64,000 bases of DNA. Origin: Paracamarosporium sp. OC-R06-R3. Lineage: Eukaryota > Ascomycota > Dothideomycetes > Pleosporales > Didymosphaeriaceae. The translations under genes were made by a program, and so were the position numbers. The notes under the pieces are model-generated. The model searched no databases. It was not told the DNA's origin and saw nothing but the letters and a program-made list of their open reading frames with translations. This document shows, piece by piece, positions 9,505-20,254 of the stretch. Every line of letters begins with the position of its first letter. Within the stretch, counting starts at the first letter, position 1. The stretch is from NCBI GenBank assembly GCA_019828545.1, contig JACVRA010000089.1, positions 1 through 64,000 on the forward strand. The letters run 5' to 3'.

Positions 9505-11979
9505 CTAACCCAAGTTGAACTCATCAGCCATACCCGCATGCCGCATAAACTTCTCCCGCGCCCTGACGGCCTTCCGCATCTTCGCCGCCTCTTCCGTATC
9601 GTCAACCTTCGTATCGTCCAGTGTGGCCTTATTAGCCACTGCGCTCTTGTTAGCTCCTGTTGCGGCGCCCCTAACCTTCGCCGGAGTCTTGTTCTCCCGG
9701 CCAGCTCCTGTCCTGAGACCCGGCACTTTCATACCGCTGGGGCGCTCTCTCAGCGCGAAAGCCTTCGCCAGATGACCCAGGTGAAGTTGCTTAATATCAA
9801 AGTAGCCTCTCTCAGCGGCGACGTGAGTTGTGTAGGCGCGGACGTGGCTCTGGTATCCTCGCCGTGCGCTTTCCAGTCGTGCTGGTGATGCGAGGGCCCA
9901 GCGCTCGACGGCTAGTTGGAGATCGGTTGCTTTTTCCATATACTCGGTCTTGTCCTTCATCACACCGGATGTGACAAGGCCCTTCTTTAGGATCTCGTCA
10001 GCATCTTGGCGACCGATGTGGATGCCTGTTTCGCCGTCCTTCCTGTCGCTCTTCAAGATGTCGACGTAGCCTTCTTCACAACCCGGCATGAGGAATATGC
10101 ACGCACGACCGTCACGACCCGCACGGGCTGTTCGACCGATGCGATGTAGATGGTCCTCGCGCGCAAATGCAGGGTCGAACTCAACTACAAGATCGACGTT
10201 TGGTAGATCTAGACCGCGAGAGGCAACGTCGGTGGCCAACAGTACTGCAGGTTCATTGTTCTTGGTGAAATGCGCAAGTGTCGAGGTACGGAGGGATTGA
10301 GGTAGAGATCCGTGGAGACGATAGGCCGTGACCTTGTGCGTCTTCGGCGAAAGCGATGGTGATTCGGCCTGCGTGACGGTCATCTTGGTTGGATCCGACT
10401 GCACCACCGCCTTCTTCTTGGATTTCTTTGCATCGGCTTCTTCTTCTTCTTTTGCCTCTTTCGCATTGTCCTTAGACGCCGTTTCTTCCTCTTCAAGCTT
10501 GCTAGTGAGGATATCAAAGTGAAAGTCGACCGAGTCAGCACATGAGATGAAAACAATCGCCTTCATAACTGAGCCCTTGCGGGCAAAGGCGCGCTTCAAG
10601 AAGCTGATGAGTGAAACCAGCCGCAGCTTGGGAGCTACAACAGCGAACGACTGCTTGAGCTGTGCCGGAGCGAAGAACGTTTGATCATCTTTGTTTGCTG
10701 CGACATCGTCCATTCTCTCGGTAGGGTCCGGACGTATGTGGACAGCATCCTTCAAACTGATCTCGCCTAAGCGCTCCACGTCTAGCTTCATGGTTGCTGA
10801 ACACAGAACCGTAGTGCGCTTAGCAGGCAACCCAGGGATCTGTGAAGATGCATCTTTCTGCGCCCTCATGCGTAGATTGAGGTTGCCGACAATCTTCTGA
10901 ATTTCATCCTCGAAGCCGAGCTCCATGAGTCGATCTCCTTCGTCGAGCACCAACCACCGCACATTGCTCACATCCAGGGCTTTCGTGTGTTCCAGATGAT
11001 CCGCAAGACGTCCAGGAGTCGCGACTAGAATGTTGATACCCTTTCGTAACCGAGCCTTCTCCGACTTCTTCTTCTCACCACCTATCACGGTCGTCGCAAC
11101 CAGCCAATGCGCACATCTTAACAAGTTATCTAGCACATTTGCAATTTGCTTGCTGAGCTCTCGCGTCGGTGCCAGAATTATTGCGAACAGTCCGGAATCT
11201 CGAGACACAGATTCGTCAACCTTCCGCTTCTTCATATTTGCCGACAACTCCATCAGTCTCTGCACGATCGGGAGCAGGTACGCCAGCGTCTTTCCCGAAC
11301 CAGTTTCAGCTTGTATGAAAGCATCCGAGTCATCCTTCAGCAGTTGCGATACAGCTGCCTTTTGAATCGCCGTAGGCGCCTTCATATCCATCTTTTTCAG
11401 TAGATGTGCAGCGAGTGTAGTCGATATGCCGAGCGAGGTGAAGGTATCGAGTTCGCTGGTAAGCGGCGCATTCGAGGGCTCGACCGGTGCATCTTCTTCG
11501 GCGGGTTTTGTCGACTGCGCTTGTGTCGTAGAAGCAGGGTTGAACGAGAACAGCGACGAGATGATCTGCTTGCCGCCCTTGGATGCATCCTGCTTTGCAG
11601 CCGGGTTCTTCACAACGTTTGCGTCGGAATGCGGTCGGAAATCTGCTGTGGGGGCATCGTCGTCGAATCTCTTATGATCGTTTCCACTAACCCTGGGTCT
11701 CTTTGCAGGACGATCGGTGTCGAACTCTGGGGATCGGCGCGGCCGTTCGATGCGCGGGCCAAGCTCCGTACGGTTCACGTCTGTCGCTTTAGCAGAAAGC
11801 GGCAGAGGAGCCTTGGGAGCCTTCACTCCCGTCAAGCGCTCGGTGGCCTTGGTGTGCCAATGCGCTGCCGCCTTCTTCGCCGTCTGGCGCTGTTTCCAGT
11901 TCCCTCCCTTGAACGAAGGCTTGTTCAGGATTCCCTTGTCCGGAATGGAAAAGTTGAGCAGCATGCCATCGTCGGCCAT
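9505..11979 (-). CDS. DBP7: ATP-dependent RNA helicase DBP7 (DEAD-box)
   Basis: A single exon of 824 residues. The start at 11979 gives MADDGMLLNFSI, the usual N-terminus of fungal Dbp7; the in-frame extension to 12132 is unlike the family. Helicase motifs in order are AETGSGKT (near residue 223), PTRELSKQI, TPGRL, VLDEGD (near 345), CSATM, DVASRGLDLP and HRIGRTARAG (near 612). DEGD in place of DEAD is normal for Dbp7/DDX31. Dbp7 acts in the nucleolus on early 60S pre-ribosomes. A Glu/Lys-rich insert (EEEEADAKKSKKK) sits within the second RecA-like half. The gene is transcribed divergently from pantothenate synthetase. Confidence 0.96.
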   Translation of the reverse strand: MADDGMLLNFSIPDKGILNKPSFKGGNWKQRQTAKKAAAHWHTKATERLTGVKAPKAPLPLSAKATDVNRTELGPRIERPRRSPEFDTDRPAKRPRVSGNDHKRFDDDAPTADFRPHSDANVVKNPAAKQDASKGGKQIISSLFSFNPASTTQAQSTKPAEEDAPVEPSNAPLTSELDTFTSLGISTTLAAHLLKKMDMKAPTAIQKAAVSQLLKDDSDAFIQAETGSGKTLAYLLPIVQRLMELSANMKKRKVDESVSRDSGLFAIILAPTRELSKQIANVLDNLLRCAHWLVATTVIGGEKKKSEKARLRKGINILVATPGRLADHLEHTKALDVSNVRWLVLDEGDRLMELGFEDEIQKIVGNLNLRMRAQKDASSQIPGLPAKRTTVLCSATMKLDVERLGEISLKDAVHIRPDPTERMDDVAANKDDQTFFAPAQLKQSFAVVAPKLRLVSLISFLKRAFARKGSVMKAIVFISCADSVDFHFDILTSKLEEEETASKDNAKEAKEEEEADAKKSKKKAVVQSDPTKMTVTQAESPSLSPKTHKVTAYRLHGSLPQSLRTSTLAHFTKNNEPAVLLATDVASRGLDLPNVDLVVEFDPAFAREDHLHRIGRTARAGRDGRACIFLMPGCEEGYVDILKSDRKDGETGIHIGRQDADEILKKGLVTSGVMKDKTEYMEKATDLQLAVERWALASPARLESARRGYQSHVRAYTTHVAAERGYFDIKQLHLGHLAKAFALRERPSGMKVPGLRTGAGRENKTPAKVRGAATGANKSAVANKATLDDTKVDDTEEAAKMRKAVRAREKFMRHAGMADEFNLG

Positions 11980-12294
11980 GGTGCGTTGGTGCAGCGAATG
12001 TTCAAATCGGCGGGGTCTGAAGTTTCGCAAATCTCGAACACCAACTTTTTGGTGGAGCACCTGCAGACGCACGGCCGAATTCCGAGCTAAGCCGCCGCAC
12101 GTGAGAGCCGTGTTCATATGTGCGCCGCACAATTGAGACTTGCGGCCGCATCTTTGCTACACCCCGACCATGGAGTGTTGGCCTCCTCCTCCTCCCCGCT
12201 CCTCGGCTTCCAAAAGCGCTTTTCATCAGACATTCCATCGGCCACAGCCTTGAGGACGGGATAAGAGCTAGCAGAGACCCTGAGCTCCTCCGCA
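11980..12294. promoter_or_regulatory. Divergent promoter region, DBP7 / pantothenate synthetase
   Basis: The 315 bp between the two start codons are all that is available for both 5' regions. The spacing and orientation are seen directly; shared regulation is inference. No specific element was identified. Confidence 0.5.
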
Positions 12295-13494
12295 ATGGCA
12301 TCCCTCCGACGTCTGCGAGGTATGCGCAAGCCGCCACCCGTTGAAGCATCCACCTAACATATCCAAGCCCCTTCGGCTCTCAAAACCCAAACCCCAAGCT
12401 TCTTCGGCGCCTGCAGAGCTCCCATCGCCCACAATGCCCGGCGATTCTCCACCACTCCCCTCCTCAAAAACGCTCCATCCTTCGCCCCGCACACCCAAAT
12501 CTTCCACGATGTAGGCCCCCTCCGAGAATACAGACGCGACCTCCTCCTTTCCAACCGCACCGTGGGCCTGGTCCCCACCATGGGCGCCCTCCACGAAGGC
12601 CACCTCTCCCTCGTGCGCGCCGCCGCCGCCGAGAACACAGACGTCTTCGTGACAGTCTACGTGAACCCCACGCAATTCGGGCTAAACGAGGATCTCGCGT
12701 CGTACCCCAAGACATGGGAATCCGACCTGCGCATGCTGCACACTCTAGACCGGGAACTCGCGAGCGTGGGCGCGGGTCGCGTCTCCGCTGTCTTCGCGCC
12801 AAGCACAAAGACAATGTACCCCACGCTCCCGCCAGACAGCAGCATACCCGGCGTAGGAAGCTTCATTGAGATGCGACCACTAGGGCAACTCCTAGAAGGT
12901 GCAAGCAGACCGGTCTTCTTCCGCGGCGTAGCCACAGTCTGCATGAAGCTGTTCAACATCTGCGCCCCAGAGCGCGTCTACTTCGGGCAAAAAGACATCC
13001 AGCAGACGGTCGTAATCCGCCGGCTAGTAAAAGACTTCCACCTGCCCCTCGCGGTGAAAATCGTGCCGACCTCCCGCGAACCAGACGGGCTCGCCCTCTC
13101 CAGCAGAAACGTGTACCTCGGCCCGCGCCGCCGCGCCGCTGGCATCGTCCTGCGCCAGGCCCTCTGCAAAGCAGAAGCGCAGTACCACGCCGGGAAGCGC
13201 ACGCGTGGGGACATCCTCTGGCCGGCGAGCGAGCACGCGGACCAGACGAAGATGGCGCAGGATGCGCTTGGTCCCCGGGAGCGCGCGCGCTTCGAAGTAG
13301 ATTACATCAGCCTTGCGGACCCGGAGACGATGGAGGAGCTGGACGAGGTAGATCCCTCGCGCGGCGCTATCCTCAGCGGCGCAGTCAAGATGCTGGCGGT
13401 GGAGGATCCGGGTCCAGCGGAGGAACTAGGCGTTGGGGGCGGACAGATTCCCGTCCGGCTCATCGATAACATCGTTTTAGACCCTGTGTCGTAG
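12295..13494 (+). CDS. PAN6: Pantothenate synthetase (pantoate-beta-alanine ligase)
   Basis: Two exons, 12295-12319 and 12368-13494, with a 48-bp intron carrying CTAAC close to its CAAG end, give 383 residues. The enzyme joins D-pantoate to beta-alanine using ATP, the last step to pantothenate. Family motifs are PTMGALHEGHLSLVRAA (ATP HIGH-like site), VYVNPTQFG, RVYFGQKDIQQ and SREPDGLALSSRNVYL. The N-terminus (MASLRRLR, then ARRFSTT) looks like a mitochondrial presequence. The frame has no ATG between a stop near 12354 and the catalytic region, so the short first exon is needed. A later in-frame acceptor at GCAGAG (about 12420) would give a shorter leader. The protein is longer than bacterial PanC because of the leader and a low-conservation C-terminal half. 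Confidence 0.93.
12320..12367 (+). other. Intron in pantothenate synthetase gene
   Basis: Donor GTATGC, a CTAAC branch-like site, and acceptor CCAAG, 48 bp. It separates an 8-codon start exon from the body of the enzyme. Confidence 0.7.
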
Positions 13495-14303
13495 CTCGGA
13501 CAGAAGCTATGGCTACCCAGATGATAGATAACTTATATACCTTGTCGAGCTAAAATTCGACCCAATCAATGCATTTGATTCCACTTGAATCTGAACGTGA
13601 ACGTGACCCTCACCGTCTCAAGGGAAAAACAAAATGAGTGTACGGTTTGAAGCCGGGCTTGAACTGCCGCCCCGTCTGATCTTCAGAGTCAGAAAAGTCA
13701 AAAGCTAAAAGCCACTTCGAAGCCCGGCTCAAAGAACCCTATTACGGGTTTTTGTTTGATTCGGTGATGTCCTTTGCAGTAAGATAATATATATACTTGG
13801 TGTAAATAGGATATGGGGTGTGGTGAATGTGTGAATGGGGGGCTTGGTGGGTGGGTGGGTGTGAGTGCGTGAATGGATAGCGCAGATGGGTGTGGATAAG
13901 TGTGTGAGTGAGTGGATGCGTGAAATGAATGAGTGAAGAACACTACGGTAGATGGATGGGTTCAAGGCGGATTTGAAGACTGGCTTGCCCTACTAAGCGT
14001 CTAAATCTTCTTCTTTCCTAGATGAGGATTTTAAAGTTTGATTCTTATCTTCAGGATGGGGAGACATGCAAGAAGGGAAGCTAAGGTTGTCTGCTGTGTC
14101 TGGTGCTCGCAGCTTCTGACATGTTTCTAGCTATAAGCGGGAAGATAACACGTTTCCACAGGGAAAAGGGACAAAGGGTGTTGTAGTAACATCGCTATGA
14201 GTCGAAATTATTGGTCCATAATAGGATCAGGGAGACATTCGTAAAGCTGATATGGTAACAATATCCATATTCTAGCGTCGTGTGATGGCTGACACGAACG
14301 TAG
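13495..14303. other. Intergenic with dispersed repeat and G-rich tract
   Basis: No gene. It contains one copy of the 111-bp dispersed repeat (13659-13769) and a G-rich run at 13837-13859. It then has about 100 bp of GTGAGTG/GTGGATG-type low-complexity sequence. It marks the border between the housekeeping block and the accessory island. Confidence 0.6.
13659..13769 (+). repeat. Dispersed repeat, copy A
   Basis: About 111 bp from TTGAACTG to CGGTGAT, matching the reverse complement of 55558-55670. The shared blocks include CTAAAAGCCACTTCGAAGCC and GTTTTTGTTTGATTCGGTGA. Flanking sequences do not match. In this copy the motif GAAGCCGGGCTT just outside the left end forms an inverted pair with GAAGCCCGGCTC inside (near 13720), so it may be a remnant of an element with terminal inverted repeats. 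Confidence 0.85.
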
Positions 14304-15773
14304 CTAGACAAGAGCATCCAAGGATAGCTCGAAGCCGTGTTTCCATTTCTTCAAACGTTCAGCATATAAATCCTGCAAATCGTTTTTGTTGAAAAAAATT
14401 TTTGGGTTATGCGGCTTGGTATGAAGAACTGTAGGTGCTTCTTCAAACGCAGAAAGTGGCAAGCACGGAAAGCTATGCCGCTCCCCTTCGCATTCATACC
14501 ACCAATGCTCGACAAGGTTGGAATTATGGTCGAACGGTGAGGTGGCGGTCGTAGGTTGGGCTGCGTCTATATCGTACGTCTCCCAATTCCACAGCCCCTG
14601 GGCTGCATCGTACAAGAGCATACCCCACCGGTCGGCAGTATCTTCCAAAAACGAAGCGACAAAGGACACCCAGCCATTATGCTGGACATGGGTCAACCCA
14701 AGCTGTGAACCCACAACGGCTAGGAGTTTCATGCGAGTATTTTCTCCAAACTGCTCCGCAAAAAGGTACTCGTACTCATAAGGTAGTCGAGACACCATTT
14801 GGAGGATATCGAAAAGAATCTGATACACGGATTTATCACAATCGACAGGTATCTGAAATCTCTTTTCTATGAGTGCCATGAGGCCGTAGATCTTGTCCTT
14901 CGGATCGCTGCACTCGTTCCCACAATAAGGCACGATAATATTTCTGGGGTCGCGGATCGTAATATGCCTCCAGGCATTCCTAACCTTGCTAAGAGATGCT
15001 ATAAGCTCCAGTCCTCTTGGCTGAGGAGCAAATAACATCCTGACTATATCGAGCCATCGTTCGTTCTCCTCCAAGATGCCCCAGGGGATCCGCATACCAC
15101 CCTCCATCATGATCTGCACTTTCTTAGCTAGCAAGATTTCTTGAATGACCCACAAGCGACTGAAATATGTGTGGCAGATGATCCGCTCATAAATGTCGTA
15201 GAACCTGTTATCTGTGATGGGAATTTCATCATCAACATTCTCTCGTATGTCGCTGGACCAATTGCGTTCGTCGTGCAGCCATATGACTGTCATCAAAGCT
15301 CCTGAATAGATATCTCTCATCTGACCGACCTGATGGTTGCGCTCAGCAGTATCTGCCTGGTTGATGCAGAGCTGGTCGATCCAGAAGTAAATCGTCTTAT
15401 CTTCATCTCCGTCGTGCGCCTTTCCTTTAGCAGGGCTTGAACCAATGATGGAAAATCCACCTCGGCAAAACTCTTGACAGAACTTGAACAGGTTTCTCCC
15501 GATACTCAAAAAACCACTGTTGACAAGAATTTTTCGTGTCGGGGAGGCCGAGCCCCAGGTATACGATAGAGCGTAATATGCCGGAGCCGAATCAAGATCA
15601 AAGATCTCCACGTCACACCATGGCTGAGAGAAGTCTCCGTTTCTGAGTTTTCGAAATTTGAGAAGCCGCACCTGAGTCTTCGAAAGATCCAAGGACTCGT
15701 ACTGGTAGGGCTGTTTCTGATCTAGCATTGGTTTTGATGGAACCGTAGCCTCGCCCTCGGAAGCTGCATTCAT
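14304..15773 (-). CDS. HET-domain protein (heterokaryon incompatibility type)
   Basis: A single exon of 489 residues. HET-domain motifs are clear: YYALSYTWGS near residue 66-75, WIDQLCINQ near 132, a region with AERNHQVGQMRDIYSGA, and SRLWVIQEILLAKKV. A later GNECSDPKDKIYGLMALI is the usual closing motif of this class. HET-domain proteins trigger growth arrest or death after fusion of unlike hyphae, but many have unknown roles. No C-terminal amyloid-like motif is visible, unlike the second HET protein at 28204. It lies at the left end of the accessory island, with a dioxygenase gene upstream. Confidence 0.9.
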   Translation of the reverse strand: MNAASEGEATVPSKPMLDQKQPYQYESLDLSKTQVRLLKFRKLRNGDFSQPWCDVEIFDLDSAPAYYALSYTWGSASPTRKILVNSGFLSIGRNLFKFCQEFCRGGFSIIGSSPAKGKAHDGDEDKTIYFWIDQLCINQADTAERNHQVGQMRDIYSGALMTVIWLHDERNWSSDIRENVDDEIPITDNRFYDIYERIICHTYFSRLWVIQEILLAKKVQIMMEGGMRIPWGILEENERWLDIVRMLFAPQPRGLELIASLSKVRNAWRHITIRDPRNIIVPYCGNECSDPKDKIYGLMALIEKRFQIPVDCDKSVYQILFDILQMVSRLPYEYEYLFAEQFGENTRMKLLAVVGSQLGLTHVQHNGWVSFVASFLEDTADRWGMLLYDAAQGLWNWETYDIDAAQPTTATSPFDHNSNLVEHWWYECEGERHSFPCLPLSAFEEAPTVLHTKPHNPKIFFNKNDLQDLYAERLKKWKHGFELSLDALV

Positions 15774-16482
15774 CGTGAAAAGTCCAAAAAATGGAGCAAT
15801 GATGTGCGCGAGGAATCGATATGCGGGTGGCTAGGTCCCCAAAGAAATAGAACGGTGTATTGATCTTCTCAAGGAAGCGGCGGTGGTAGACGTTAAAAGA
15901 GCACTAAACACATCAATTATGAGGACTGTTTAAGACATACTACTGGATGTTCTAGGCTACATTGACTATCTTCTCTGCGTTGTCCATCAGCCTTCTCGTA
16001 AAGATTTGTGATGATGGAGGTTGTTAGAAAGCCAACGCATACATCTCGATCCTTGTCTCCTAATCCTTGTCTCCAGACCCAAGATTGGCGAGCTTGGCCT
16101 AAGTCCGAGACCGGTGTAACTGTGGCTTGCGCCCGACTGCTTGACCTCCAATGTTGTGTTGCATATTCCAAAAGCCATGAACACTCAATGGTTGCAGAAA
16201 CCCCCATGTGTAGACTATATAGGAGCTTATGTGTTGCTAGGGATTCTGATGAAGAAGGCAGAGCTCAGCGTGACTTCGTCCTGCACGTTAAAGGCCATTG
16301 AATGCTTTTAGCGAATGAGATCCTATATTTTCGGTAAAGTCCGGCTCATTTAAAAGGCTTCATTCGACGGTAATAAGTGAGAATGAGGTATCGTTGCTTC
16401 TATGAAGTATGATGCGTATGTACTTGATGAAACGGAACAAGTCGAAGATGCAAGTTCGTGAAATATGCAGCGATCGTGCACC
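15774..16482. other. Intergenic
   Basis: No gene supported. The part next to 15773 should be the promoter of the HET gene. A segment at about 16240-16370 resembles 25265-25390 (see repeat entries). Confidence 0.4.
16240..16370. repeat. Diverged repeat fragment, partner of 25265-25390
   Basis: Reads GACTTCGTCCTGCACG, then AAAGGCCATTGAATG, then CGAATGAGATCCTAT and CCGGCTCA. It lines up in order with similar blocks at 25265-25390 in the same orientation, at low identity with small gaps. Origin unknown; it may be an old duplicated or transposon fragment. Confidence 0.4.
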
Positions 16483-17901
16483 CTAATTGTTCTGACAGGA
16501 ATTGTAACTCTCCACGGGAAAAGTCTTCTTGAAGAGTTTCTCTGAGATCACATTGGGCTCCATCTCCCGGTTGAGCAACCATCGCCCATTTTGACTTGAC
16601 TCCACATTGAAAACCTCCTCCCAACGCCTCTGCAATGGCTCGGCAACCTTTCTCGCCCTAGCAGGATCTCGAATCCATATCCTCGTCAGGTGTCTTCTTT
16701 TCGATTGTCCCTTGCCGATTTCGTCATCGTCGAATTCTGTTCGTGAGTGTAACACGGCCATATTATTGATAAAATACATATCGCCTTTTTGTGGCGTTAC
16801 CTTTACCGCGTTTTTAGCTGCTGCAAATTGAACAGCATCCAGTGCATCGGCTTGTAGGTTATTAAGAGCAGGGATAGATGTTGGTCGTTTAGCTCGAGGC
16901 CTTCCGGTGTAGTTGCCGCGAAAAAACCAAAAGTAAGGACCCTTGTCGTCTGAATATAGAACGGGCATTCTTCGTATACGTGGCGGGTCCGCAGATCTAT
17001 ATTGTCCCATCATGTTAGCACTTTAGTATAAGTATTAACTGGTGATTTACTGACTTACGTTTGCAATGGCCACTGCTGTTGTGCAAGAGTACCAATGGTC
17101 TCTGGTCGTTGTGCAACGAGCTCATTGTAGATCTGTCCTTGGGATGCCCATAACATATCGCCCCCCAACCGAGACGTCTCGATGGTGTAGAGAGACAGAA
17201 TATCTGTGTCGTCAACATGGAAAGCCTACCCGTGTTAGCTTTAACTTCATTTATTCTTTCAGAATCTTATACCATGTACTCCGTCGAGCAATTAGCTTTC
17301 AGGTCATATGCCGTGGAATTCTTCTCCTGTGAACAGATGTGGACTAAATCTGATGAGCGCGCGTTATAGCAGGAACTTAGAGCTAGGACTTACAGATTTG
17401 ATCCAGCTTGCCGGATTGCGATCCTCTCTGTGGTGCGATATAGCTAGACACACCGGCGTGGATGATGATGTTTTGTTCGATAGTGTAATTGTCCGGATTA
17501 AATCCCTGAATGATCGAAACTCCATTACCTTCGTGTACATTATCAGATATATTGGATAGAATATGACCAAGTTTTCCGAGCTTGAAGTTGCTGGGCGATA
17601 TCGTGTTCAACGAGTATTGACCGTCCGTGGAATGTCAGTCGAATTGCTTCCATGCAAAAGAGAAGATAACTATACCTTGAAATTGCGTCAAAGCATTGGC
17701 GATCTCATGCTTGTCCGAATCTGTCATGTGATATGTCGAGCCGTTGAGGTCTAAAGTGTCCGAGGACCAGACTGTCGGACCGCTCGCAAAGGTAGGGAAG
17801 TGGCATGGTCTCTCCGCTGGATGAGCATCTTCGGTACTAAGGAGCTTCTGTCTTTCTATGTATGCCTGAAAGTCAGGCATGTACTGAATTTTGGTGACCA
17901 T
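16483..17901 (-). pseudogene. TauD/TfdA-type Fe(II)/2-oxoglutarate dioxygenase, first splice junction damaged
   Basis: Five exons can be traced: 17901-17676, about 17625-17394, 17343-17273, 17225-17059 and 16996-16483. Introns 2-4 are normal GT-AG with matching phases. The catalytic residues are present: FHVDDTD gives the HxD iron ligands, VLHSRTEF the distal His, and HLTRIWIRD the Arg that binds 2-oxoglutarate. The protein resembles the clavaminate synthase-like/TauD proteins common in fungi. Between exons 1 and 2 there is a donor (GTATAG) and a CTGAC site, but no AG before the frame resumes, and the phases do not match. The next AG (CCCAG, about 17592) gives the wrong frame. This is either a recent pseudogene, a non-canonical splice or a base error. 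Substrate unknown. Confidence 0.65.
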
Positions 17902-18388
17902 GCTTGCTAGTCCCTGGTTCGCCTTGGAATGTTGAAGCGCTGAGTAGAAGGCTAGGCAAGGCTAGGAGTAAATATCCATAGATATAGACAGAGCCTCAAC
18001 TACCGGTATTAGACATTGACACGGTCTAGCTGGTGCTTATCGCAGGATTTTAAGAGGTATGCAAGATTTTATGAAAGCGGGGTTTCATCCAGTCAGAGGA
18101 AGATGCATGCACTGATCTTTCCAATCGCTTAGAGACGCCCCCCACCGTGCGCTTCTAGGCAAATAGCACACCATATCCACGTGATCGATACAGCCAATCA
18201 ACTTCCATACTCACCATACACGAAACTAAAAGCAAACACGGATGTCTTAGCTTTCGAGCTGTTAGTGGCTTAGATCAGTGCGCGTGGTGGCGCTTCGCCA
18301 CTACTCAGGAAGGTAGTAGCTTTCAGTTCCGCGATCAGAGGGGTCATTTGAATTGGCTTCACTGGGAGTTGATATTTTCGAGAGACCG
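17902..18388. other. Intergenic
   Basis: No gene seen in 487 bp. It contains the 5' region of the dioxygenase gene and the 3' region of the CorA-like gene. Confidence 0.5.
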
Positions 18389-20030
18389 CTATCTAGAGCG
18401 TCTCATAGAATGGCCACTGACTCGATCGTGTATGCCTTCGATCCAAGACCGACGAAGGAACAAAGCAAGTATAGATACACATAACACAGGAATAGAGATA
18501 ATAAAGAAGATCCAGATGCTGAGGGATCCTGTACCGAACTGTGTAAAGTTCATGCCAAAGAAAGAAGTCATGAAAGAGAGCGGAATGTAAAAAGATGCGA
18601 CAATGGTGAATCGGAACAAAGTGTTGTTTTGTTCAATACCTCTCCTTGCTTCGCTGATGTTGGAGAGACTCATAGAAATGGACAATGAGCGATCAATCTT
18701 TGCCAATGCTTCATGCGCCCGCTTGAGGAGATACACCCAGTCTTCCTCGAGTGACTTTGCGTCCTGTTCAATTGTCAACGAGGGTTCGGTGCAATTCGAT
18801 CTTGATGAAAGACCGGCACCAAGTCTCTGGAAAACATTTAGTTTCTCTTGCAATCCTTCTATACAATGTTCAAGAAAATCTTGAAGATAGAGAAGCTCCG
18901 AATGAGCCGACGCGTAACCCAATTTTTTTGTTGTCTCATCTTTCTGGCTTAAGTGTTTCTTGATTTTCTCATCAACCAGATCCAGAATTTGTTGATCCGC
19001 AGACACAATCTTACGGAATAGGTCGTGAAGAAGGTATAACGGGTCCACAGAGCGCACAGTTTCATCCAAAGAAGATCCATAATCCCTGTGTACGGATGAT
19101 AGACTTTGGGCCCATTTTGTGCCAGCCGTCAGATTAGCGTGAGGTCGAGTAGTAAAGTCGCTATTCCAAACACTCCGTAGGAGCCTTTCATGCTCAGGTA
19201 CAGAGACTAATCTGGAAATATTGCTGTGGTTCGCTCGTCCGATCCAGGGACCTTGTGGACTAGAAGACAAATCGTCGCCACAGTCTAAATAAATCATGAC
19301 TGGGAGTTGCTCAGCGGTTGCAGGCTTCATTCAACTGATGTTCCTCACCTGTCCATCTCGAATCATCTGTCCCTTGGATATATACTGTTACATCTTGTTC
19401 AATACTAAAGTGTTCTTTATCGTGAAGGTAGTAGCGGCGCACAATTGAGTCCGCCTGATTCCAACCTCTTCCATCTGACAATGCTGCTCGATACGCAACC
19501 ATATTTCTCTCGGCTTCGTATCGCATGTTTTCGATAGTTTCGTTGGCTCCAAAAAATCTACTCCAGACTCCGACAGTCGCAACGCGGATTTTGAAGATGT
19601 GACTTGTGGCGGATGGTAGGGCACGATCCTGTGACAGATGTTGATTGGTTTGAGAGAAAAATCCAAGGTGACGCCTCCAGTACTCAGGATCCACTTGATA
19701 GGTGTGTCCTAAAAAGGCGAGCCATCTTGGTGAGGGATATCCTCTCAAGAAAATCAGTCTCCCAGCTCTTGCGACTGTGATTGATTCGTTTTCAAGACCT
19801 TGCAGCATCGCGGGGGACAGAACCGAGCGTGGGAGAATCTGCCAGCGAGGTGTCAAAGCACAGTACCACAAGAAGCATTCCTTAACGAGGTCGTGCACAT
19901 CCTGGTGCTGTACATGACTAGTTTCTCTTGCAAGGAACTCGGCGACTGGCGTGTACTGTGTGTATCGTTTCGCAAACTCTGTCACCCTATCCACATATTC
20001 TGAAGATGAACATGCAATTTGATGAGCCAT
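18389..20030 (-). CDS. CorA-like Mg2+ transporter family membrane protein
   Basis: Two exons, 20030-19349 and 19299-18389, joined over a 49-bp intron (GTGAGG to CCCAG), give 530 residues. The last 80 residues hold two hydrophobic segments: FTIVASFYIPLSFMTSFFG, which runs directly into the CorA signature GMN, then a second segment IWIFFIISIPVLCVSILALF. Upstream is a long helical region (roughly residues 300-440) as in the CorA stalk. The N-terminal 230 residues are soluble and I do not recognise them. Large fungal CorA-like proteins of this form are often found in accessory regions; ion transport has rarely been shown. It shares a 224-bp divergent promoter with the NLR gene. Confidence 0.85.
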
Positions 20031-20254
20031 AGATGTCTTATTAACAATGGGCGGGGTAACTTTGTGACGGCACTACATATGTAGTTACGCGATGGGCAGA
20101 AATTTGTCCTATCACCTGGGCGCTATGCAGCCAGGATGCTGCATGATGCAGTCAGCCCACTTTTTTGTGTTGGAATGCCCCGAATTGTTGCCCCACGACT
20201 CTCCAGCCGCGCGCGCTCATTTTCTTCACTCGCAGGTGCAGTTCCGCCCAAACC
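20031..20254. promoter_or_regulatory. Divergent promoter region, CorA-like gene / NLR gene
   Basis: Only 224 bp separate the predicted start codons of the two genes. The arrangement is seen directly; co-expression is inference. Confidence 0.4.

Noticed and set aside
11404..12090. 228-codon plus-strand frame
   Set aside because: Antisense to the DBP7 N-terminal coding region, which has clear family features.
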